A stretch of 64,000 nucleotides of DNA from Deltaproteobacteria bacterium (GTDB lineage Bacteria > Desulfobacterota > Desulfarculia > Desulfarculales > Desulfarculaceae), in the NCBI GenBank assembly GCA_021811275.1, contig JAJZPI010000002.1, positions 1-64,000 on the forward strand. The letters run 5' to 3'. A model generated the notes under the pieces. It saw only the letters and a program-made list of their open reading frames with translations, had not been told where the DNA came from and did no database searches. Positions 48,657 through 58,272 of this stretch are shown piece by piece; within the stretch, counting starts at the first letter, position 1, and each line of letters starts with the position of its first letter. The position numbers and the translations under genes were made by a program.

Positions 48657-51215
48657 TTATTCCCGCAGCTCGGCCACGGTGACCCCGGCCCCGCCGCGCC
48701 GGCCCTCGGCGCGGTGGGTGGCCACCACGTAGGGGTGGTTGTCCAGAAACTCGCGCACGGCGGCGCGCAGGCGGCCGGTGCCCACCCCGTGCACCACCGC
48801 GAAGCTGGTCTTGCCGGCCAGGATGGCCTGGTCCAGGGCCTTGTCCACCTTGGGCAGGGCGTCGTCGACGGTCAGGCCGACCACGTTAAGGTCGATGCCG
48901 TCGCCGGCGCTGGCCTGCACGGAGACGCCGGAGCGGGGCCGGGAATCCTGGTCCTTGGCCTGGCCTCGGGGCAGGGGCTCCATCTCGCGCAGGGCCATCA
49001 CCACCCGCACCCCGCCCACGCCCACCGAGACGGGCATGGTCTCCAGGCCGGGGCGGGGGTCCTCCAAGAGCACCCCCCGCTGGCCCAGGGCGGTGAGCAG
49101 CACCGGGTCGCCGGCCTTGCATGCGTAGAGCCCGGCCAGGGAAGGGGCTTCGCCCTGGGGAGAGGGCGGGGGCAGCACCGCGGCCTCCACTTCCTTGAGG
49201 GCCTGGCGGCGCTCGCCGTAAAGCTCCTGGCGCACCCGGCCCGGACGCGGCCCGGTGGGGGGCTGGGCCCCGGCTTCGGAGGCGGCCTGGGCTGCTGCCT
49301 CGTGCTCCTCCTGGGCGGACCGCGCGCGCTCGAAGAGTTCCTCCAGGCGCCTCTCCAGGCGGGCGGCCACCTCGCGCACCCGGCGCTTGCCCTCGGCCAG
49401 GGCCCCGGCCTGTTCGCGGCGGGCCGCCTTTTGCATGGCGCGGGCCTGTTCGCGCTCGTTTGCCGCCACCAGGCGGTCGGCGGCGGCGGCGGCGCGGCTG
49501 GCCTGGGCCTCGTCCAGGGCCTGGCGCACTTGGCGCATGAGGGCCAAGGTCTGGGCCTCGCCCTGGTCCACCTGGGCGCGGGCGGCCTCCACCAACTCCG
49601 GGGGGAAGCCCAGGGAGCGGCTTACCGCCAGGGCGTCGGAGAAGCCGGGCAGGCCGTAGGTGAGCTGGTAGGTGGGCCGGCCGCTCATGGGGTCGAAGGC
49701 CACGGAGACGTTCTCCACCCCTTCGGCCTGGGCGGCGTAGGCCTTGAGCCGGTGGAAGTGGGTGGTGCAGAGCACCCGGACCCCCCGGCCCTTGAGCCAG
49801 TCCAGCACCGCCACGGCCAGCGCCGCGCCCTCGCCGGGGTCGGTGCCGCCGCCGATCTCGTCGATGAGCGCCAGCGAGCCACGCCCGGCCCTCTGGACCA
49901 TCCAGGCCAGGCGGCCGGCGTGGGCGGTGAAGGTGGAGAGGTCGCTCTCCAGGGACTGGTCATCGCCCACCTCGGCCAGGACTTGGCTGAAGATCGCCAC
50001 CCGGCTGCCCTGCAGGCAGGGAGGGTGCATTCCGCACATGACCATGAGGGTGACGAGCCCCACGGTCTTCAAGGTGGCGGTCTTGCCCCCGGCGTTGGCC
50101 CCGCTGACCACCAGCACCCGCTGGCCCTCGTCCAGGCTGACGTTGATGGGCACGGCTTGGCCCCGGCCTTGGGCCGCCCGCCAGGCCAGCAGGGGATGGC
50201 GCGCGGCCAGGAGCTCGACCCTGCCTCCGGCGTCCAGGATCGGTTCGGCGCAGTGCAGGCGCTCGCAAAACTCGGCCTGGGCCAGGAGGCAGTCCAGCTT
50301 GGCCAGGACGCCCAGGTTTTCGCGCAGCACTTGCAGGTGGGAGGCCAGGGCGCGGGAGGCCTCGATGAGCACCCGCTCCTCCTCCTCCCGCTCCTTGCGT
50401 CTGAGGAGCGCCAGCTGGTTGTTGCCCTCCACCGCCTCCAGGGGCTCCACGAAGCAGGTGGCCCCGCTGCCGCTGGTGTCGTGGATGATGCCGGTGAGCC
50501 TGCCCTTGGCGTCGGTGCGCACCGGCACTACGAAGCGGTCGGCGCGCTGGGTGACGATCTGGTCGCTGAACACCCCGGCCAGATCGTCGCGGCTGACCAG
50601 GGCGCTGAGCTGGCCGCGCAGGCGCTCGCGGGCCGCGCCCAGGTCCCGGCGGATGCGGGAAAGCTCCACCGAGGCCGAGGAGGCCACGGAGTTGCCCGGG
50701 CCCACCACCCGCCTGAGGCGCAGGGCGATCTCCGGTAGGGGGGTCAGGCGGTTGTAAAGGCGGTAAAGCTCGTCGAAGCGGCCCTCGCCGCCCTGAAGGA
50801 CCTCGGCCGCGCGGCCGGTCGCGCCCAAGAAGTCGGCCATGACCGTCAGCTCCTCGGGCAGCAGATAGGCCCCGTCCACGGCCAGGCGGGAGAGCAGCGG
50901 GCGCACGTCGGTCAGCCCGTCCAGGCCGGGCCGGCCCCGCTCGCTCACCAGGGCCCTGAGCTGGCTTAACCGGCGCTGGCGGCGCTCCACCAGGGCCAGG
51001 TCGGCGCTGGGAGCCAGGCGGCGAGCCAGCTCCGCGCCCAGGGGGCTCATGGCCAGCGAGGCCACGCGCGCAAGCAACTGGGGCAGCTCCAAGACCTTCA
51101 AGGTGTGCTCGTTGGCGACAGGGAGCTCGCCCGTGGGCGAGGGTTCCCCGCCGCCGGACTGGCCGGCGGGGCCCGCCTCGGCGGCGGACGGCTCCCGGGG
51201 ATCGGCGGCGTTCAT
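48657..51215 (-). CDS. mutS2: MutS2 family protein with Smr domain
   Basis: Walker A VVSGANAGGKTATLKTVGL, DEIGGGTDPGEGAAL, C-terminal Smr DLNVVGLTVDDAL...VVHGVGTGRLRAAVREFL. Confidence 0.95.
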   Translation of the reverse strand: MNAADPREPSAAEAGPAGQSGGGEPSPTGELPVANEHTLKVLELPQLLARVASLAMSPLGAELARRLAPSADLALVERRQRRLSQLRALVSERGRPGLDGLTDVRPLLSRLAVDGAYLLPEELTVMADFLGATGRAAEVLQGGEGRFDELYRLYNRLTPLPEIALRLRRVVGPGNSVASSASVELSRIRRDLGAARERLRGQLSALVSRDDLAGVFSDQIVTQRADRFVVPVRTDAKGRLTGIIHDTSGSGATCFVEPLEAVEGNNQLALLRRKEREEEERVLIEASRALASHLQVLRENLGVLAKLDCLLAQAEFCERLHCAEPILDAGGRVELLAARHPLLAWRAAQGRGQAVPINVSLDEGQRVLVVSGANAGGKTATLKTVGLVTLMVMCGMHPPCLQGSRVAIFSQVLAEVGDDQSLESDLSTFTAHAGRLAWMVQRAGRGSLALIDEIGGGTDPGEGAALAVAVLDWLKGRGVRVLCTTHFHRLKAYAAQAEGVENVSVAFDPMSGRPTYQLTYGLPGFSDALAVSRSLGFPPELVEAARAQVDQGEAQTLALMRQVRQALDEAQASRAAAAADRLVAANEREQARAMQKAARREQAGALAEGKRRVREVAARLERRLEELFERARSAQEEHEAAAQAASEAGAQPPTGPRPGRVRQELYGERRQALKEVEAAVLPPPSPQGEAPSLAGLYACKAGDPVLLTALGQRGVLLEDPRPGLETMPVSVGVGGVRVVMALREMEPLPRGQAKDQDSRPRSGVSVQASAGDGIDLNVVGLTVDDALPKVDKALDQAILAGKTSFAVVHGVGTGRLRAAVREFLDNHPYVVATHRAEGRRGGAGVTVAELRE

Positions 51216-51294
51216 GGAATGGCTAGGATTCCGGGGTTCATCATGTTCCTGCCCGCACGGGGAGGCCTGGCCTGACCAGGCTCCGGCCGGATTC

Positions 51295-51458
51295 ATGCCA
51301 ATTAGCGTTCAAACGAATGGTTTGAGCGCTAATTGGCATGCGGGACGAGAATGGCCCGCCGAGCGCGCAAGCGCTCGCGAGGCAGGGCAAAACCACGCTT
51401 TTGCCCTGCCGATCGGCGATCAACGCCATGGATGGCTTTGATCGCATATTGGTATCAG
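51295..51458. repeat. Family-1 composite repeat (modules 1, 3, 4)
   Basis: TGCCAATTAGCGTTCAAACgaatGGTTTGAGCGCTAATTGGCA perfect-type hairpin, GGCAGGGCAAAACCACGCTTTTGCCCTGCC, CGATCAACGCCATGGATGGCTTTGATCG. Confidence 0.88.
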
Positions 51459-51901
51459 GCCCCAAGCTTCTTGCGGACCAGGGCGTTGACCAGCTTGCCG
51501 TCGGCGGCGGTCCCCAGGCGGGCCATGGCGGTCTTCATGACCTTGCCCATGTCCTTGGGGCCCTGGGGCTGGATTTCGGCGATGACCTCAGCCAGGGCGG
51601 CGGCGATCTCGGCCTCGCCCAGCTGGGCGGGCAAATAGGCCTCGACCAGCTTGAGCTCGGCGGCCTCCTTGGCGGCCAAGTCCGCCCTGCCGCCGGAGGT
51701 AAACTGCTCCACGGACTCGCGGCGCTGCTTGGCCAGGGTCTTGAGGACCTGGATCTCCTCCTCGCCGGCGAGGGGTCGGCGCAGGTCCTTGGCCTTGTTT
51801 TTCAGGGCGTTTTTGATCAGGCGCAAACAGGAAACTACCGCTTCGTCGTGGGCCTTCAGGGCGGCGATCAGGTCGGCTTCCACCTTCTCGGCGATGCTCA
51901 T
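51455..51901 (-). CDS. yqeY: GatB/YqeY domain-containing protein
   Basis: KVEADLIAALKAHDEAVVSCLRLIKNALKNKAKDLRRPL...EAYLPAQLGEAEI...MGKVMKTAMARLGTAADGKLVNALVRKKL. Confidence 0.93.
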   Translation of the reverse strand: MSIAEKVEADLIAALKAHDEAVVSCLRLIKNALKNKAKDLRRPLAGEEEIQVLKTLAKQRRESVEQFTSGGRADLAAKEAAELKLVEAYLPAQLGEAEIAAALAEVIAEIQPQGPKDMGKVMKTAMARLGTAADGKLVNALVRKKLGA

Positions 51902-52274
51902 GACAACCTCCCCTGAAAAACGGCCACTTATCAGCGGGTTTGGGCTGGGGCAAGCTTACCAGCGCCCCCCCGGCGCTGTCAACGCGGGCCTGGGCGGTCC
52001 CCTGGCTGGCGCGGCCCTTGCCGGGGGGCCGGAAGCCGGAATCCGGCCCTCAGGCCGCGCAAGGGGCGTGCCAGCCGGTCTTCCGCAACGGGCGGGAACG
52101 GGAGCGCGCAAGGCCCGACCAGAGAGCAGCCTCGACGACCCGCCTTGGCTGGCGCGACGCGCGCCCGAACCCCTTTGGCCGCGGCGGCGAGGCAATCGCC
52201 TGCGACGATGCTTGCCAGGCCCGGGCATAGGTGCTATTTTGCGCAAGTCCTGCAAACTCCCAACGGGAGAAGCT

Positions 52275-53429
52275 ATGAACAGCCCTCCTCCTCCGCCCGC
52301 TCCGGCCTACCTCTACACTGATGAATTCCTCAGCTTCGACTACGGCCCCACCCACCCGCTGCGCATCTGGCGCCTGGGGCTCACCCATGAGCTGATCGGG
52401 CTCTGCGGCCTGACCCAGCCCTCGGAGGAGATTCATCCGGCCACGCCCGAGGAGCTGGCCACCTTCCACGACAAACACTACCTGGAGACTTTGCAGGACC
52501 TGAGCCGGTTCCCGGCCCAGGCCGACCATGTCATCTCCTTCGGCCTGGGGGCGGAGGACAATCCGGTCTTTCCCGGAGTCTACGAATGGTCGGCGCTGCT
52601 GGCCGGGGCCAGCCTGCAAGCCGGCCGCCTGGTCATGGTCAAGAAGCACCCGGCGGCCTTCAGCATGTCCGGGGGAATGCACCACGCCCTGGCCGGCCGG
52701 GCCTCGGGCTTCTGCTACGTGAACGATATCTGCCTGGTCATCAAGGACCTGCTCTCCTGGGGCTACCGGGTGGCCTACGTGGACATCGACGCCCACCACG
52801 GCGACGGCGTGCAGTGGGCCTTTTACGACAGCGACCAAGTGCTTACCATCAGCCTGCACCAGCACCCGGCCACGCTTTTCCCCGGCACCGGCTCCTGCGA
52901 GGAGATGGGCCGGGGGGCGGGCAAGGGCTACGCGGTCAACGTGCCCCTCTGGCCCGACACCGACGACGACATCTACATCCAGTGCTTCGACGAGGTGGTC
53001 CCTCCCCTGATCGAGGCCTTCAAGCCCGACTACATCGTCACCCAACTGGGGGTGGACACCTTCCTGGCCGATCCCCTGGCCAACCTGAACATCACCACCC
53101 GTGGCTTCGGCCACTGCCTGAAGGGCCTGCGGGAGATGGCCATGGGGCGTTGGATCGCCCTGGGCGGCGGCGGCTACCACGTGGTCAACGTGGCTCGGGG
53201 CTGGACCCTGGCCTGGGCCACCATGCTGGGCCGCGAGGATGAGCTGCCCCATGACCTTCCCTGGGAGTGGTGCGAGAAGCTGAACCTGCCCTATGACGAG
53301 CGCTGGCTGATCGACCCCAAGGAGAAGATAAGGGGCCGCATGTGGAACCGGGCCGGCCGCGACGCCGAGGATGTCATCGCCTTTATCCGCAAGAACATCT
53401 TCCCCATCCACGGCGCCAAGAAGGCCTGA
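52275..53429 (+). CDS. Histone deacetylase / AcuC family protein
   Basis: DYGPTHPLRIWRL, GGMHHALAGRASGFCYVNDICLVIKDLL, VAYVDIDAHHGDGVQWAFYDSDQVLTISLHQ, LGVDTFLADPLANLNITT. Confidence 0.93.
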   Translation: MNSPPPPPAPAYLYTDEFLSFDYGPTHPLRIWRLGLTHELIGLCGLTQPSEEIHPATPEELATFHDKHYLETLQDLSRFPAQADHVISFGLGAEDNPVFPGVYEWSALLAGASLQAGRLVMVKKHPAAFSMSGGMHHALAGRASGFCYVNDICLVIKDLLSWGYRVAYVDIDAHHGDGVQWAFYDSDQVLTISLHQHPATLFPGTGSCEEMGRGAGKGYAVNVPLWPDTDDDIYIQCFDEVVPPLIEAFKPDYIVTQLGVDTFLADPLANLNITTRGFGHCLKGLREMAMGRWIALGGGGYHVVNVARGWTLAWATMLGREDELPHDLPWEWCEKLNLPYDERWLIDPKEKIRGRMWNRAGRDAEDVIAFIRKNIFPIHGAKKA

Positions 53430-53552
53430 GGCACGGCACGCGCCCCGCGCCACGATTCCTCCAACAACCATGAACGGGAGCGCGTCAGGCGCGAGGGCGG
53501 CGCGCCCTCCCCGACCCGCCACGGCCGGCGCGGCCACGCGCCCGGCGCGCCC

Positions 53553-54392
53553 CTAGCGGAGGCGGGGGTCGAGGGCGTCGCGGATGCCTTCGCCCAGGAG
53601 GTTGTAGCCCAGGACGGTGACCAGGATGGCCAGGCCGGGGTAGAGGGAGAGCCACCAGGCTATCTCTATGTTGGCCTTGCCCTGGTTGAGGATGTTGCCC
53701 CAGGAGGCGTCGGGCGGCTGGACGCCCAGGCCCAGGAAGGAGAGCCCGCTCTCGGTGAGAATGGCCCCGGCCACGCCCAGGGTGGCGGCCACCAGCACCG
53801 GGGCCATGGCGTTGGGCAGCAGGTGGCGGAAGATGATGCGGGCGTCGGAGGCCCCGAGCGACCGGGCGGCCAGCACGTACTCGCGTTCCTTGAGCGAAAG
53901 CAGCTCGGCTCGCACCAGGCGGGCCACGCCCATCCAGGAGGTGAGGCCGATGACGATCATGATGTTGATGATGCTGGGCTCCAGCAGGGCGATCACGGCC
54001 AGGATGAGAAAAAAGGTGGGGAAGCAGAGCATCATGTCCACGAAGCGCATGATGACCGCCTCCACCCAGCGGCCGTAGTAGCCTGCCAGCGCGCCCAGGA
54101 GCACGCCGATCAAGGTGGAGAGCCCGGCGGAGACCAGTCCGACCTGCAGGCTCACCCGCGAGCCGTAGACCATGCGCGAGAACACGTCGCGGCCCAGCTC
54201 GTCGGTGCCGAAGTAGTGGGCCGCGCCGGGCGGGAGCAGGATGGCTTCGACGTCGATGGCGTTGGGGTCGTAGGGGGCGACCCAGGGGGCCAGCACGGCG
54301 ATGGCGAGCAGCGCGGTCACGATGGCCAGGCCGGTCATGGCCAGGCGGTTGGCCCGCAGGGCCTCTCCGAAGCCGACGCGCGCCGTGCTCAC
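53553..54392 (-). CDS. Dipeptide/oligopeptide-type ABC transporter permease (DppC-like)
   Basis: [70 protein letters not shown]. Confidence 0.93.
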   Translation of the reverse strand: MSTARVGFGEALRANRLAMTGLAIVTALLAIAVLAPWVAPYDPNAIDVEAILLPPGAAHYFGTDELGRDVFSRMVYGSRVSLQVGLVSAGLSTLIGVLLGALAGYYGRWVEAVIMRFVDMMLCFPTFFLILAVIALLEPSIINIMIVIGLTSWMGVARLVRAELLSLKEREYVLAARSLGASDARIIFRHLLPNAMAPVLVAATLGVAGAILTESGLSFLGLGVQPPDASWGNILNQGKANIEIAWWLSLYPGLAILVTVLGYNLLGEGIRDALDPRLR

Positions 54393-55363
54393 GAGCGCCT
54401 CACCCTGGGATCGGCGGCGGCGTAGCCCAGGTCGGCCAGCAGGTTGCCGGCCAGGGTGAGCACCGCGCCGATGACCAGCCCGCCCATGACCATGGGGTAG
54501 TCGCGGCTCATGACCGCGTCGTAGAACAGCTTGCCCATGCCGGGGATGGCGAAGATGGACTCGAAGATCACCGAGCCGCCGATCAGCCCCGGCAGGGAGA
54601 GGCCCAGCACGGTGATGACCGGCATGAGCGCGTTGCGTAAGCCGTGGCGGTAGATCACGGTGGTCTCGGTCAGGCCCTTGGCCCGGGCGGTGGTGATGTA
54701 GTCCTGGCGGATGACCTCCAGCATGTTGCCGCGCATGTAGCGGCTCATGCCGGCCAGGCTGACGAAGGCCGAAAGCGTCACCGGCAATAGCAGGTGCCAG
54801 GCGTAGTCGAGGAGTCTGGCCCCGGCTGAGAGGGTCTCGTGGTTCAGGCTCTTGATGCCGCTGATGGGCAGCCAGCCCAGGTTCACCCCGAAGAGGATCA
54901 TGCACAACAGCGCCAGCCAGAAGGTGGGGGTGGCGAAGCCCAGAAAGACGAATACCGTCGTGGCCTGGTCGAAGAGGCTGCCCCGGTGGGTGGCGCTGAA
55001 TACGCCGATGGGCACGGAAAAGAGCAAGACCAGGGCCAGGGAGAGCAGGTTGATGGTCACGGTGATGGGCAGGCGCTCGACGATCTTGTCCAGCACGGGC
55101 CGGCCGTCGGGGGCGAAGCTCTGGCCGAAGTCCAGCACGGCCAGGCGCTTCAGCCAGGTCCAGTACTGCACGTGCAGGGGCTGATCCAGGCCGTAGAGCT
55201 TGGTCAGGCGCTGTTTGGCCAGCTCGCTGATCTTGGGGTTCAGGTCGGTGAGCACGTCGGTGGGCGAGCCCGGGGCCAGGTGCATGATGAGGAAGCTGAT
55301 GAAGGTGATGCCGATCAACAGCGGCGCCATCATCGCCAGGCGTTTGGCCAGATAGGTCAGCAT
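54389..55363 (-). CDS. Dipeptide/oligopeptide-type ABC transporter permease (DppB-like)
   Basis: [76 protein letters not shown]. Confidence 0.93.
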   Translation of the reverse strand: MLTYLAKRLAMMAPLLIGITFISFLIMHLAPGSPTDVLTDLNPKISELAKQRLTKLYGLDQPLHVQYWTWLKRLAVLDFGQSFAPDGRPVLDKIVERLPITVTINLLSLALVLLFSVPIGVFSATHRGSLFDQATTVFVFLGFATPTFWLALLCMILFGVNLGWLPISGIKSLNHETLSAGARLLDYAWHLLLPVTLSAFVSLAGMSRYMRGNMLEVIRQDYITTARAKGLTETTVIYRHGLRNALMPVITVLGLSLPGLIGGSVIFESIFAIPGMGKLFYDAVMSRDYPMVMGGLVIGAVLTLAGNLLADLGYAAADPRVRRS

Positions 55364-55488
55364 GGGGGCGTTGGGGCCTCCGTCAGTGGGCTCGCGCTGG
55401 GGGCGGCCGGGCGGCCCCCGCGTTGGGGGTCATTATAGCGCGCTCGCGCCGGGGGACCTAGGGGGAAGGCGGGGGAAGGGCGGCAGCG

Positions 55489-55515
55489 GCGGGTTACGCT
55501 TCGCCAACCCGCCCC
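55489..55515. repeat. GGCGGGTTACGC..CCAACCCGCC intergenic hairpin
   Basis: Similar to the unit at 38545-38572. Confidence 0.6.
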
Positions 55516-55694
55516 ACGTCATGCGCCTTGGATCATTGGGGGCATTGGGAGGCGCCCCACACCGTGCGCGCGCACGGTTCACCCCAAGCACGGCCGCCCC
55601 GACCCGCTTCCCATGAGCGGTGGTAAACCGCGCCCGTTGGTTTTGGGGGCTTCATGAAAAAGTTTATCAGAGCTTGATCCTGGGCGTGGCGTCC

Positions 55695-55797
55695 AGACCA
55701 AGGCCTGCGCAAGCATCCGGGAGGTCGGGCAAAACGCGGTTTTCCCCGACCGGCGGGCATTCCAAGCCATGGACGGCTTTGAATGCGACTTGGTATG
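55695..55797. repeat. Family-1 repeat, modules 3 and 4
   Basis: GGTCGGGCAAAACGCGGTTTTCCCCGACC; CATTCCAAGCCATGGACGGCTTTGAATG; ...CTTGGTAT. Confidence 0.8.
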
Positions 55798-55856
55798 AGT
55801 TCCGCCTCCCGGCCTCGCCGCCGGCGGTTGCGTTTTTGGAAACCTGAAACCCTGCT

Positions 55857-58097
55857 TCACCTGGCCGGAGCCTCGACTTGAGCTTGGCCGGGCATCTCCG
55901 GGGCGGCGTAGGCCTTCTGGCCCGTGGCCAGAAGCCGGTCGGCCTCGCGGTTGAAGTTGACCAGCCGTTTCTTGCACTCGTAAAAACCGTGCCACCAGGC
56001 GTAGTCCGGGGCCATCATGGCCGCGCCCATGCGCGCCCGCCGGCCCTCGTGGTGCCACAGCTCGTAGAACTCGGTTAACAGCGGGGTCCTGAAGAACGAC
56101 CCCGGATCGACGAGGCCCTTGGCCGTCAGCTCGTCCAGCTTGGCCTTGGCCGGCCGGTAGTAGACCCGGTTGTATTCCTCCACCACCTGGTCGAGCTTGG
56201 CGAAGTGGTCGTCCACCCAGGAGCGGCCGTGGCAGTTCAGGCAGACCGCGCCCATGGCCGCCCGCTCGGTGCGCCAGTCGGTCTTGGCGGGCCAGGGCGC
56301 GAAGTCCTGGGGTCTCACGGTCAGCGGGGCCTGCAACTCCCAGCTCAGCCGGCGGGTGACGTCGTGGCTGCCCGCGACCTGGCCTGCGGCGGAGATGTGG
56401 CAGGCCGCGCAGGTGGGCGCGCGATAATCCTGGCCCGGCCGCCAGAGCCCCGGCGGGGCGGCGAAGTTCCATTCCTGGTTTTCGGCGGCATGGATGGCCC
56501 CGTGCTTGGACTCGGCGTAGATCTCCTTCTGGGGGTGGTCCGGGCCCAGGTGGCATTGGCCGCAGGCCTCGGGCTTGCGCGCCTCGGCCACGCTGAACAG
56601 ATGCCCGGTGTGGCAGGCGGCGCAGGAGCCCTTGCTGCCGTCGGGGTTTAGCCTACCCACCCCCTGGTTGGGCCAGGTCAGGGGGGCGGGCTTGCCGTCC
56701 TTGAACCCCACCGCCGTGCCGTGGCAGTGGTAGCAGCCGCTGGCCCTCTCCAGTTCGCTGTTCAGCCCGGCCTGGAGCCAGGGGTCGATCTTCCACATGA
56801 TGTCCCAGGTCTGGGCGTGCTTGCTCGCCGCGAACTCGACCGCCTGGCGCGGATGGCAGCGGGCGCAGTCGGCCGGGCTTACCAGGGCCTTGACCGGTAG
56901 GCGGTACTCGGCCTTGGCCCAGGGCGAGCCCCCCTGCTCGTAGATCTTGTCGTGGATCGGGCTGCGGGCGGGGTCGTCCTTGGCGGCTTGGTGGCAGTGC
57001 AGGCAGCTCACCCCGGCGCGGGCATGCTGGCTGCCGATCCACTCGGCGTGCTTGGCCGGGGTGGCGGTGGCGTGGCAGCCCAGGCAAGAGGGGGCCAGGT
57101 CAACCCGCCAGGTGGGCGCGGCCTGGACCAGGGCCGGGCCCCAGCGCCACCAGGCCAGGCAGATGAGCACCACGCCGATGCAGACCAGGGCCGAGTAGGT
57201 CAGCACCACGAAGAGGCGGGCCACCAGCGGGGGCGGTGACTCTTCCCCGCCGGGCTTGGGCGCCGGCCCCAGCTTCGGCACCCGCTGGAGCACCTCGGGG
57301 CCGTGGGGCGCGGCGGCCAGGGCCTCGCTCAAATCTTGGCCGGCCTGGTGGCGTCCCATGTGTTTGCCGTTCTTCCAAAGCTTGCTGGCCCCGACGTCGT
57401 AGAGCAGGCCCTGGACGGCCACGTGGGCCGGACGTCCTTCCTGGCCGTCGGCTTCAGCCAGGAGGTCGGGGCCGGACCGGCCCCCGGCCTGGATGGCCCC
57501 GGCCTCCTTGAGCTTGCGGTTGATGTAGCCGGTGGTGGTGATGGCGATGCCCAGCATGACCAGGAAGGCCCCCACCTTGACCAGCCAGACGATGCCGAAG
57601 GTGGTGGTCCACAGCTCGGCGAGTGAATGCAGGCGCAGAATGCTGAGGCCGACGCCGGTGAGCCCCACGGTCACGACGCAGGTCAGGCCCAGGATGCGCT
57701 CGCCCCTGGGCAGCCCGCCGGTAAGCGAGCGCGGCCCGATGAACAGGTGCACGTAGAAGATGGAGCCGAACCAGAGCACCCCGGCCGCCACATGCAGCAG
57801 GCCCAACCCGAACCAGGCGCCCTGCCGCCAGGCCACGGGCTGGCCCTGGGGGGGCGGGACGAAGCCGGCGTCGCGGAAGTCCTGGCCGCGCCGGGTGAGG
57901 GTGCCTCCGCCTTCGGGGCTTTCGTGGCAGGCGGCGCAGGAAAGGCTGGTCTGGGCGGAAAAGGCCGGTGTGGCCCAAGCCGGAGCGGGGGCCGCCAGCC
58001 ACAGGGCGAGGAGTCCCAGCGCCATCACGGCCCAAAGGGCGCGGGCGCGCGTGGGGCCCCGGCCGGGCCGGGGGCGCGCTGAAGCTGCCTGTCTCAT
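55857..58097 (-). CDS. Nine-CXXCH fusion cytochrome: CopD-like membrane domain + cytochrome b5-like domain + HAO-like octaheme module
   Basis: CXXCH at residues 54, 338, 365, 411, 455, 492, 512, 563, 619; b5-like VAVQGLLYDVGASKLWKNGKHMGRHQAGQDLSEALAAAPHG; C-terminal APDYAWWHGFYE. Confidence 0.82.
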   Translation of the reverse strand: MRQAASARPRPGRGPTRARALWAVMALGLLALWLAAPAPAWATPAFSAQTSLSCAACHESPEGGGTLTRRGQDFRDAGFVPPPQGQPVAWRQGAWFGLGLLHVAAGVLWFGSIFYVHLFIGPRSLTGGLPRGERILGLTCVVTVGLTGVGLSILRLHSLAELWTTTFGIVWLVKVGAFLVMLGIAITTTGYINRKLKEAGAIQAGGRSGPDLLAEADGQEGRPAHVAVQGLLYDVGASKLWKNGKHMGRHQAGQDLSEALAAAPHGPEVLQRVPKLGPAPKPGGEESPPPLVARLFVVLTYSALVCIGVVLICLAWWRWGPALVQAAPTWRVDLAPSCLGCHATATPAKHAEWIGSQHARAGVSCLHCHQAAKDDPARSPIHDKIYEQGGSPWAKAEYRLPVKALVSPADCARCHPRQAVEFAASKHAQTWDIMWKIDPWLQAGLNSELERASGCYHCHGTAVGFKDGKPAPLTWPNQGVGRLNPDGSKGSCAACHTGHLFSVAEARKPEACGQCHLGPDHPQKEIYAESKHGAIHAAENQEWNFAAPPGLWRPGQDYRAPTCAACHISAAGQVAGSHDVTRRLSWELQAPLTVRPQDFAPWPAKTDWRTERAAMGAVCLNCHGRSWVDDHFAKLDQVVEEYNRVYYRPAKAKLDELTAKGLVDPGSFFRTPLLTEFYELWHHEGRRARMGAAMMAPDYAWWHGFYECKKRLVNFNREADRLLATGQKAYAAPEMPGQAQVEAPAR

Positions 58098-58272
58098 CGT
58101 CAGCCTTGTTCCTTTTTGACGGCCTGATTATGCCACAAGCCTGGATAGGCAGCCAAATGGCTTTTGATTTGAAGCATCTTGTAAAACAAGCCACAAAGCG
58201 GCCCCCCGCCTTGCGCCTGGCGCGGCGGGCGGTTTAGACTCCCAAACACATCTTAAAACCCCCAGGAGGAGC

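Noticed and set aside
46766-50738. Long plus-strand ORFs antisense to dnaG and mutS2
   Set aside because: GC-driven shadow ORFs; minus-strand proteins carry full catalytic motifs.
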